Shown piece by piece: positions 1-7,089 of a DNA stretch of 9,376 nucleotides (the first letter of the stretch is position 1; every line of letters starts with the position of its first letter). Source of the DNA: Lachnospiraceae bacterium (GTDB taxonomy: Bacteria > Bacillota > Clostridia > Lachnospirales > Lachnospiraceae). The stretch spans positions 1 to 9,376 of the forward strand of contig JAGCRJ010000167.1 of NCBI GenBank assembly GCA_017964745.1. Direction: 5' to 3'. The translations under genes and the position numbers were made by a program. The notes under the pieces are model-generated. The model was not told the DNA's origin and made no database searches. It was given only the letters and a program-made list of their open reading frames with translations.

Positions 1-1525
1 CATTTATGCGGATATCATCGGCGTCGCACTTATTCCTTTTATCGTGGGAATAGTATTTAACGATCTTTCCGATGAGGAGACCGATATCGGACTGAGAGTC
101 AGGAAGATGCTGTTCACCCTGATCTCCGTGGTATTCGGCCTCGTGCTCATCATTTTCGTTGATTCTTATCTCAGCTCATCCAACCCTTCGGATGTTCTGA
201 ATTCGATACTTTCACTTTACGGTCCTTCAAAGGGATTTTCCTTCGGCCTTACCTATCTGACCTCTTATATCGAGGTTACGATCATCTCGGTCATCGTATC
301 TGTCGGACTCTTTGTATGCTTCCTTGCGGAGAAGGATTCCAAGACCGTGCTTCTGTTTTCGATCGTTATTGTTGCACTCATAAACAATTTCGGACTTACA
401 TATCTTGAAAATGACGGAAGGGAGATCTTCTTTGCATTTGCCGCTCTCTTTGCCGGAAGCGCATTCAGGGAGCTTTTCCCCGGCGAGATACAGGGCGACA
501 TATTCAAGGCAAGCTCCGAGCTTTACGACAATGAATTCACCGCTCCCGATAAGGGCTATGTTCCCGTCGGAGTCAAGAGTTCGGGAGATCTTTCCGCAGA
601 GGATTTCGGTGATATCGGTGACGGAATGACGGATACATCGGCCATTCCCGCTCAGACGGTAAAGAGTGATGAAAATACTGCGGCTCCCGAAGACGGTGCC
701 GCTCAGATAACCGAAGAGAGCAAGGAAATGGAAAAGAAAGAAGATGTTTTCGAGTATCCCGCATTTGACTCTGCACCCATAGCCAGGGCTCAGGCGGCAA
801 ATGCCCAGCCCGCGAATGCCCAGCCTGCAAATGCCCAGTCTGCGAATGCCCATCCCGCGAATGCTGCCGGTGTTCCCAGAGTTCATCTTTCCGAGGCTGC
901 ACTTGCGGCTAAGGCTGCAAGGGATGCCGCCGAAGCTGAAGAGGCAAAACCTGCGGATGAGCAGAAAGTGATCGCAGAGACAAAGCAGGATGTTACACCC
1001 GAGGACAGACGCATTATTCCCGGATCCGCCATCATGCCCGGAACATTATCTTCGCCAAAGCAGACTCCCGTTCAGGAGGCAGGCAGCGATGTGAAGGAAG
1101 CTGAGAAACCTGCGGTCACCGAAGCTGCCGAGAAAGCAGAAGAGGAAAAGAAACCCGAAAGACCCAAGACATACAGCACTTATACATACCAGAAGCCTCA
1201 GCTCAGACCTGAGTTCAGAAGAAGACCCGGAGCATGGGCCCAGTCCTATCTCGAAAAGGATAAGGCCGGATCCGCTCCTGCAGCCGAAACAGCGGATAAG
1301 AAGGAAGAAAAGCCTGCGGAGAAGAAAACTCCCGAGGTCAAGGCTCCCGTCAAAGAGGAAAAGAAGCCCGAGATCGCACCCAACGGAGCGGTTCTTCTGG
1401 ACAATCCCATTCCTCATCCCGCAAGAAAGACCGAGCACAAGAATATGGAATATGACATTAATGTCGATGAATCGTCCCTGCATTACGACATTAATATTTC
1501 CGATAATGATGATTATGATGTTTAA
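1..1525 (+). CDS. Multi-pass membrane protein with long disordered acidic/Ala-Pro tail, 5' end cut off
   Basis: I do not recognise the family. The reading frame is open to the left edge (first whole codon at base 2), so the start lies outside the window and at least 507 residues are present. Counting from base 2, hydrophobic segments lie at about residues 1-19, 36-56, 90-109 and 115-135, with a shorter one near 141-155. The remaining roughly 350 residues are low-complexity and highly charged, rich in Ala, Pro, Glu and Lys, and probably disordered and cytoplasmic. They include an ANAQP pentapeptide repeat (bases 797-865) and a C-terminal acidic stretch with a twice-repeated YDIN motif. The GTG at base 44 could be read as a start but falls inside the first hydrophobic segment, so I reject it. 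The stop is 16 bases before ftsK, so the two are probably co-transcribed. A role linked to division or the envelope is only inference from that neighbour. Confidence 0.85.
   Translation, partial: IYADIIGVALIPFIVGIVFNDLSDEETDIGLRVRKMLFTLISVVFGLVLIIFVDSYLSSSNPSDVLNSILSLYGPSKGFSFGLTYLTSYIEVTIISVIVSVGLFVCFLAEKDSKTVLLFSIVIVALINNFGLTYLENDGREIFFAFAALFAGSAFRELFPGEIQGDIFKASSELYDNEFTAPDKGYVPVGVKSSGDLSAEDFGDIGDGMTDTSAIPAQTVKSDENTAAPEDGAAQITEESKEMEKKEDVFEYPAFDSAPIARAQAANAQPANAQPANAQSANAHPANAAGVPRVHLSEAALAAKAARDAAEAEEAKPADEQKVIAETKQDVTPEDRRIIPGSAIMPGTLSSPKQTPVQEAGSDVKEAEKPAVTEAAEKAEEEKKPERPKTYSTYTYQKPQLRPEFRRRPGAWAQSYLEKDKAGSAPAAETADKKEEKPAEKKTPEVKAPVKEEKKPEIAPNGAVLLDNPIPHPARKTEHKNMEYDINVDESSLHYDINISDNDDYDV
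797..865 (+). repeat. 15-bp in-frame tandem repeat encoding ANAQP units
   Basis: Four full 15-base units and one partial unit follow one another inside the first gene: ANAQP, ANAQP, ANAQS, ANAHP, then ANA. The DNA units differ mainly at third positions (gcg/gca, ccc/cct), plus changes that give Ser and His. The array sits in the disordered tail and keeps the frame whatever the copy number, so it could vary in length between strains. It probably acts as a flexible spacer. Confidence 0.85.
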
Positions 1526-1541
1526 AGGATCACATTAACAG

Positions 1542-4511
1542 ATGGCATCAAGACCTACCGGTAACAACAGAAATAACCACGGCTCCCGTGGAGGCGGACA
1601 AAGATCCGGCGGCGGAAGACCTTCTTCCGCACCCAGAGGAGGTTCGAGGGGAAACAGCGGATATGATGACGACGGCTCACGTAATGTCCTTATAACGGTC
1701 ATTACCGTAGGCGTCGCCCTGTTTTTGTCTCTGTGTAATTTCGGACTTTGCGGAGGCGTCGGAGACAAGATCTCAAACGTCTTTTTCGGAGCGTTCGGAT
1801 TTGAAAGCTATATAACTCCTGTTTTCATCGGAGGAATGATCGTTTGGGGACTTTACATGGGTGAAAGGGATTACCTTCTTCCCGTTCGTATGTCAGGTTC
1901 CATCGGTCTGTTCCTCATACTCGGAATCTTTTCGGATCTTCTTTCCGGAAATGCCGCAGGTCTTGAAAGATATAATGCGGGAGATCTTTACAGACTGTCC
2001 GCTGCAGGAAGAAACGGCGGCGGTGTGATCGCCGGCTCGCTTTCATATGCGCTTATCAAGAATATCGGAAAGGCCGGATGCGTGATCATATGCCTTCTTC
2101 TTTTGATAATCTGTCTTTTTGCGATAAACAAGACTTTCTTTGCGGAGCTTTTTAAGAACATCATTCTTAACGCAGGCGACAGATCAGGTGAGCTTATACA
2201 GAATTCAAGACAAAGAAGGGAAGAGAGGCGACTCCGTCTCGAACAGAGTGAGGAGCCCCTTGCGCTTCCCGATAAAGGATCGGATGAATACGATGGCGGA
2301 GAGCCTGATGATGCCGCTCCTTCCACCGCACTTACCGTGACCGAGAAGATGCGTAAGGAACGTTCCGTCAAGAAAGAGGTTTTCGAATCCGTTTCCGGAA
2401 GCTTTGAAAACTGGAAGAACAATGTAAAGAAGCGCAGCGAAGACGGCCGCATCAGGAAAGAAGCGGAGAAGAAAGAAAAAGAAGAAACACAGGATGCAAG
2501 GGAACTTCTCAGGACCACCAAGGCTCCCGTGCACGGTGAACAGTTCAGGGAAAAGCATACCGGAGAGATGCATGAGCTTTCATACTCCGAGTATGATGAT
2601 GATTATACAGACGAGACCGCCGAATCGGATGCATCCGGCACCTGGTACGATCCCGTAAGACGTCCCGGACCTTCTTCGGATCAGTATGACGAAAAATATG
2701 ATGATGCCGGAGAAGATGATGAGCTCGGATTTGAAAGAGTTCCGGTAAAGTCCGATCACAGGATCAACCTTACCAATGAATTCGACAAATACGATACCCA
2801 GCCTCTTCCTCTGACCGAGCCTGCGGTAAGTCCAGAGGTAAAAGCTCCCGAAAAGGCCGCGGCACCTGTACCTGCACGGAAAGCATCCATAACACGTGAA
2901 GAACCGGCAGCGCCCGGGAAGCCTCTCGGTAAGTTCAATTACAAGGCTCCCGGACTCGATGCACTCAAGAAGGGTAACGGCTCCGGTAAGGGCTCAGCAA
3001 ACGAAGTTAAGGATGTCCAGACCAAGCTGATCGAAACACTTTCATCATTCGGCATTGAAGCCGAGATGGGCAATTACAGCAAGGGTCCCACCGTCACAAG
3101 GTATGAACTCACCGTTAATCAGGGAACCAAGCTTTCGAAGGTTGTCGGACTTTCCGATGAGATCAAGATGGCTCTTGCGGCAACGGATATAAGAATCGAG
3201 GCTCCCATTCCGGGAAAGAGCGCCATAGGTATCGAGGTTCCCAATATTACCGCAGAACCCGTGCTTCTCGGAGATCTTCTTTCAAGCAAGGAGTTTAAGG
3301 ATTCTAAAGCATCTCTTTCCTTTGCCGTAGGTAAGGATATCGAGGGTAAGACGGTTGTTGCGAACATCGCGGATTTCCCCCACGTACTGATAGCAGGTAC
3401 GACCGGTTCGGGTAAATCGGTCTGCATCAACACCCTGATCCTGAGCCTTCTGTACAAATCCTCACCCGAGAATGTACAGCTCATGCTTGTGGATCCCAAG
3501 GTGGTCGAACTTAAAGTTTATAACGGAATCCCCCATCTTCCTTTTGATGTCGTGACCAAGCCCAAGGCCGCATCCGAGATGCTCAAATGGGCGGTAAGCG
3601 AGATGGAAAGAAGATACCGTCTCTTTGCCGACAGGGAAGTAAGGGATATCGAAGGCTATAACACATACATAGAAGATGTGAATGCGGGCAGAAGAGAACC
3701 TGTTCCCGCCGACACATATGAAGAGAGTGATTCACTCACACCCGCTCTCAGAAAGCTTCCCCGTATTGTCATCATAATCGACGAGCTTGCCGATCTTATG
3801 ATGGTTGCTGCCAAGGAGGTCGAGGAATCGATCGTTCGTCTGGCACAGCTTGCGAGAGCGTGCGGAATGCATCTCGTTGTGGCTACGCAGCGTCCTTCTG
3901 TTGATGTCATTACCGGACTCATAAAAGCAAATATGCCCAGCCGTGTTGCATTTGCCGTTTCATCCGGTGTGGATTCGAGAACAATACTTGATACCGTCGG
4001 TGCGGAAAAACTCCTCGGAAAGGGCGATATGCTTTTCTATCCGAAGGGAAAGATGAAGCCCGAAAGACTTCAGGGCGCATTCGTATCGGACAAGGAAGTA
4101 ACCGATGTCACATCAAGACTCAGGAATGAGTACAGGAATTCCGCATTCAGAAATCCTCTTGACGGTGTTGAAGGAATAGACGACCTGAAAAAGAGGATCG
4201 TAGATATTGAGAACGGTGTCGATCCGAGTGTTTCATCTTCATCCTCATCGTTTTCATCTTCCGGCAATTCCGTATTCGGAGATGAACTCTTTGTTGAAGC
4301 CGGTAAATATATTATCCGCAGCAAAAAAGCTTCCATCGGATATCTGCAGAGAGTTCTCAAGATCGGATTTAACCGCGCGGCAAGGATCATGGATGAACTT
4401 GCTGATAACGGAGTCGTCGGACAGGAACAGGGAACAAAACCCAGGGATATCCTGATGACGGAAGAAATGTTTGATGCATATGTTGCCCAGAAAAGCGGCG
4501 GAGACGAATAA
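1542..4511 (+). CDS. ftsK: DNA translocase FtsK/SpoIIIE family
   Basis: ATP-driven double-stranded DNA pump at the division or sporulation septum that clears chromosomes from the closing membrane. It has 989 residues. Domains in order: a Gly/Arg/Ser-rich basic N-terminus (1-48); a membrane domain with helices near 49-70, 88-106, 117-134 and 177-196; a charged linker (about 205-485) with a Lys/Glu-rich, possibly coiled-coil part near 270-320 and acidic Tyr/Asp patches; and the motor from about 490. The Walker A motif GTTGSGKS is at 619-626 (Lys625) and the Walker B motif RIVIIIDE at 741-748, followed by the ATQRPSVDVITG and LLGKGDML family segments. A Ser-rich hinge (896-910) leads to a winged-helix gamma domain (about 913-985), which reads DNA polarity signals. 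AAAGGA at 1524-1529 overlaps the preceding stop and supports ATG 1542, though its 12-base spacing is rather long. The membrane helices separate it from soluble SftA. Sequence alone does not decide between vegetative FtsK and sporulation SpoIIIE roles. Confidence 0.96.
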   Translation: MASRPTGNNRNNHGSRGGGQRSGGGRPSSAPRGGSRGNSGYDDDGSRNVLITVITVGVALFLSLCNFGLCGGVGDKISNVFFGAFGFESYITPVFIGGMIVWGLYMGERDYLLPVRMSGSIGLFLILGIFSDLLSGNAAGLERYNAGDLYRLSAAGRNGGGVIAGSLSYALIKNIGKAGCVIICLLLLIICLFAINKTFFAELFKNIILNAGDRSGELIQNSRQRREERRLRLEQSEEPLALPDKGSDEYDGGEPDDAAPSTALTVTEKMRKERSVKKEVFESVSGSFENWKNNVKKRSEDGRIRKEAEKKEKEETQDARELLRTTKAPVHGEQFREKHTGEMHELSYSEYDDDYTDETAESDASGTWYDPVRRPGPSSDQYDEKYDDAGEDDELGFERVPVKSDHRINLTNEFDKYDTQPLPLTEPAVSPEVKAPEKAAAPVPARKASITREEPAAPGKPLGKFNYKAPGLDALKKGNGSGKGSANEVKDVQTKLIETLSSFGIEAEMGNYSKGPTVTRYELTVNQGTKLSKVVGLSDEIKMALAATDIRIEAPIPGKSAIGIEVPNITAEPVLLGDLLSSKEFKDSKASLSFAVGKDIEGKTVVANIADFPHVLIAGTTGSGKSVCINTLILSLLYKSSPENVQLMLVDPKVVELKVYNGIPHLPFDVVTKPKAASEMLKWAVSEMERRYRLFADREVRDIEGYNTYIEDVNAGRREPVPADTYEESDSLTPALRKLPRIVIIIDELADLMMVAAKEVEESIVRLAQLARACGMHLVVATQRPSVDVITGLIKANMPSRVAFAVSSGVDSRTILDTVGAEKLLGKGDMLFYPKGKMKPERLQGAFVSDKEVTDVTSRLRNEYRNSAFRNPLDGVEGIDDLKKRIVDIENGVDPSVSSSSSSFSSSGNSVFGDELFVEAGKYIIRSKKASIGYLQRVLKIGFNRAARIMDELADNGVVGQEQGTKPRDILMTEEMFDAYVAQKSGGDE

Positions 4512-4525
4512 AAATATTAATTAAC

Positions 4526-4531
4526 AGGTGG
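4526..4531 (+). promoter_or_regulatory. Ribosome binding site setting the fhs start at ATG 4540
   Basis: AGGTGG ends 8 bases before ATG 4540, a normal spacing. An in-frame GTG at 4528 would add four residues, but it lies inside this Shine-Dalgarno site. It would also give an N-terminus unlike the usual MKxDIEIAQ start of this enzyme family. I therefore start the gene at 4540. Confidence 0.8.
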
Positions 4532-4539
4532 GAAAAGGA

Positions 4540-6207
4540 ATGAAATCAGATATCGAAATCGCACAGGAATGTACAATGCTTCCCATTGCGCAGGTTGCTG
4601 CCAAGGTAGGGATCTCTGAGGATGACCTCGATCTTTACGGAAAGTACAAGGCTAAGCTTACGGATGAGTGTATCAAAAAGCTTTCCTCCGAAAAGGACGG
4701 AAAACTCATTCTTGTCACGGCTATAAATCCCACACCCGCAGGTGAAGGAAAGACAACCGTGACCGTCGGACTCGGCGAAGCATTCGCAAAGCTCGATAAG
4801 AAGGCGATCATTGCATTGAGAGAGCCTTCACTCGGACCCTGCTTCGGAATAAAGGGTGGAGCCGCAGGCGGCGGAATGGCCCAGGTTGTTCCCATGGAGG
4901 ATCTCAACCTTCACTTCACCGGTGATTTCCATGCAATTACCAGTGCGAACAATCTTCTTGCCGCACTTCTCGATAATCATATCCAGCAGGGCAATGTAAA
5001 GAGGATCGATTCCAGAAGCGTTGTCTGGAAGAGATGCATGGATAGGAACGACAGGGCACTCCGTAATATCGTCGTAGGTCTCGGAAGCAAGAGCGACGGA
5101 TTTGTAAGGGAAGATCATTTCGTTATCACCGTTGCAAGTGAGATCATGGCTGTCCTTTGCCTTGCCGAGGATCTTAAGGATCTTAAGCGCAGACTCGGTC
5201 GCATCATCGTTGCATACGATCTTGACGGTAATCCCGTTACTGCCGAGGACATCCAGGCAGTCGGTGCCATGACGGCACTTCTCAAGGATGCGATCAGACC
5301 CAATATCATTCAGACACTTGAACATACTCCCGCCATTGTTCACGGCGGACCTTTTGCAAATATCGCACACGGATGCAACTCCGTTATCGCAACAAGAACC
5401 GCACTTAAGCTTGCGGACTACTGCATAACCGAAGCCGGCTTCGGCGCGGATCTCGGTGCAGAGAAGTTCCTCGACATCAAGTGCAGACAGGCAGGTCTTA
5501 CTCCCAGTGCCGTTGTTCTTGTCGCAACCGTCAGAGCTCTTAAGTATAACGGCGGAATTCCCAAGGATCAGCTCGGAACCGAAAATCTCGATGCCCTTAA
5601 GAAGGGAATCGAAAATCTCGGAAAGCATATCGAGAATATCCAGAGCTACGGTCTTCCCGTTGTTGTCGCACTCAATGCATTCGTATCCGATACCGATGCC
5701 GAGATCGAATTCGTCAAGGAGTACTGTGCATCCAAGAACTGCACCATGTCGGTTGCTCGTGTATGGGAAAAAGGCGGAGAGGGCGGAACCGAACTTGCCG
5801 AGCTGGTCATCAAGGCGACCGAGGAGAAGTCAGACTTTAAGTTCTGCTATCCCGATGAGCTTTCCATCACAGAGAAGATCGAAGCTGTAGCAAAGAAGAT
5901 CTACGGTGCCGACGGTGTCGATATCGCTTCATCGGCAGCCAAGCAGATCGCCAAGATAGAAGAGATGGGATTCGGAAATCTTCCCGTTTGTATGGCGAAG
6001 ACACAGTATTCGCTTTCCGACGATCCCGCGCTTCTAGGAAGACCTGAGGGCTTCAAGGTTCATGTAAGGGAAGTATATGTAAGCGCCGGTGCCGGATTTG
6101 TGGTTGTTCTCACCGGTTCCATCATGACCATGCCGGGACTTTCAAAATCACCCGCAGCATACAGGATCGATGTTAACGACGAAGGCAAGATCACGGGATT
6201 ATTCTGA
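4540..6207 (+). CDS. fhs: Formate-tetrahydrofolate ligase (10-formyl-THF synthetase)
   Basis: Cytosolic enzyme of one-carbon metabolism: formate + ATP + tetrahydrofolate gives 10-formyl-THF + ADP + phosphate. In clostridia it feeds purine and formyl-Met synthesis and, in acetogens, the methyl branch of the Wood-Ljungdahl pathway. From ATG 4540 the protein has 555 residues, the usual length for the bacterial single-domain enzyme. The N-terminus MKSDIEIAQE is typical. The nucleotide-binding loop TPAGEGKTT is at residues 65-73 (Lys71). Next come the family block REPSLGPCFGIKGGAAGGG and then DLNLHFTGDFHAI. No key part is missing. It ends with tandem stops TGA TAA (6205-6210) and lies 15 bases before folD, the next enzyme for its product. 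The 28-base gap from ftsK holds no terminator or good promoter, so read-through from ftsK is likely. Confidence 0.97.
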   Translation: MKSDIEIAQECTMLPIAQVAAKVGISEDDLDLYGKYKAKLTDECIKKLSSEKDGKLILVTAINPTPAGEGKTTVTVGLGEAFAKLDKKAIIALREPSLGPCFGIKGGAAGGGMAQVVPMEDLNLHFTGDFHAITSANNLLAALLDNHIQQGNVKRIDSRSVVWKRCMDRNDRALRNIVVGLGSKSDGFVREDHFVITVASEIMAVLCLAEDLKDLKRRLGRIIVAYDLDGNPVTAEDIQAVGAMTALLKDAIRPNIIQTLEHTPAIVHGGPFANIAHGCNSVIATRTALKLADYCITEAGFGADLGAEKFLDIKCRQAGLTPSAVVLVATVRALKYNGGIPKDQLGTENLDALKKGIENLGKHIENIQSYGLPVVVALNAFVSDTDAEIEFVKEYCASKNCTMSVARVWEKGGEGGTELAELVIKATEEKSDFKFCYPDELSITEKIEAVAKKIYGADGVDIASSAAKQIAKIEEMGFGNLPVCMAKTQYSLSDDPALLGRPEGFKVHVREVYVSAGAGFVVVLTGSIMTMPGLSKSPAAYRIDVNDEGKITGLF

Positions 6208-6222
6208 TAAAGAGGAATCAAA

Positions 6223-7065
6223 ATGGCTAAGATAATAGACGGAAAAGCAATATCACTTGCGGTCAAGGATGAGATAAAAGCAAAGACCGCGGAGCTTCAG
6301 GCAAAGGGAATCACCGCAACGCTTGCGGTAATACTTGTCGGCGAAGATCCCGCATCGCAGGTATATGTCAAGAATAAAAAGAAAGCATGTGAGTACTGCG
6401 GAATAAGATCTCTTTCTTACGAGCTTCCCGCAGACACATCGGAAGAAAAGCTTCTTGAGCTTATCGGTGAACTCAATGACCGCGAAGATGTAAACGGCAT
6501 TCTTGTTCAGCTTCCCCTCCCCAAGGGAATGGATGAGGACAAGGTGCTCGATGCGATTTCTCCCGATAAGGATGTTGACGGATTCCATCCCGTTAATGTC
6601 GGAAAGCTTTCCATCGGAAAGAAGGGCTTTGTAAGCTGCACACCCGCCGGAGTCATTCAGCTCCTTAAAAGATCCGGTATCGAGATCAGCGGGAAAGAGT
6701 GCGTTGTTGTCGGCAGAAGCAATATCGTAGGAAAGCCCATGTCGATGCTACTTCTTAAAGAGAACGGAACAGTTACCGTATGCCATTCAAGAACCAGGGA
6801 TCTTAGGGAAGTGACAGGGAGAGCTGATATACTCGTCGTTGCCATAGGCAAGCCTAAGTTCATCGATGCATCCTATGTTAAGGACGGAGCCGTAGTCATT
6901 GATGTCGGAATACACAGAGGTGAAGACGGTAAGCTCTGCGGAGATGTTGATTACGCATCCGTTGAACCCATCGCATCGGCGATTACTCCGGTTCCCGGCG
7001 GTGTAGGACCCATGACCATCGCAATGCTTATGTACAACTGTCTTTCATCCGTATGTGAAGACTGA
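6223..7065 (+). CDS. folD: Bifunctional methylene-THF dehydrogenase (NADP+)/methenyl-THF cyclohydrolase
   Basis: Cytosolic enzyme that interconverts 5,10-methylene-THF and 5,10-methenyl-THF with NADP(H), and hydrolyses methenyl-THF to 10-formyl-THF, the product of the upstream ligase. Its 280 residues are the normal length. Residue 48 Tyr and 52 Lys in YVKNK, Gln96 in VQLPLP and Asp119 in DVDGFHPVN match the catalytic Tyr50, Lys54, Gln98 and Asp121 of E. coli FolD with a constant offset of two. The C-terminal half carries the cofactor-binding VVVGRSNIVGKPMSMLL and the signature PVPGGVGPMT. Start ATG 6223 has AGAGGA at 6211-6216 with 6-base spacing. No defect is seen. NADP specificity is the usual state of bacterial FolD and is not proven here. 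The nearby nfn-type genes would tie its NADPH pool to ferredoxin and NADH. Confidence 0.97.
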   Translation: MAKIIDGKAISLAVKDEIKAKTAELQAKGITATLAVILVGEDPASQVYVKNKKKACEYCGIRSLSYELPADTSEEKLLELIGELNDREDVNGILVQLPLPKGMDEDKVLDAISPDKDVDGFHPVNVGKLSIGKKGFVSCTPAGVIQLLKRSGIEISGKECVVVGRSNIVGKPMSMLLLKENGTVTVCHSRTRDLREVTGRADILVVAIGKPKFIDASYVKDGAVVIDVGIHRGEDGKLCGDVDYASVEPIASAITPVPGGVGPMTIAMLMYNCLSSVCED

Positions 7066-7089
7066 AGTTCATAACGATACACTGATCAT

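Noticed and set aside
44..46. GTG 44 as the start of the first gene
   Set aside because: The frame is open to the left edge with hydrophobic residues continuing upstream, and no ribosome site precedes this GTG.
227..886. Antisense open frame of about 219 codons inside the first gene, with a GIRGLGICRLG-like repeat
   Set aside because: It is codon-aligned with the sense gene, and its repeat is the reverse reading of the ANAQP repeat. No ribosome site or family likeness supports it.
4483..4520. Possible promoter before fhs (TTGCCC at 4483 and TATTAA at 4515)
   Set aside because: The spacing of 26 bases is too long, and the element at a proper 17-base spacing (GAATAA at 4506) matches poorly.
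4528..4539. GTG 4528 as the start of fhs
   Set aside because: The GTG lies within the AGGTGG ribosome site that serves ATG 4540, and the extra four residues are not typical of the family.
4828..5628. Antisense open frame of about 266 codons inside fhs
   Set aside because: Codon-aligned mirror of a strongly conserved enzyme gene, with the same codon-bias explanation. No family features are seen in the product.
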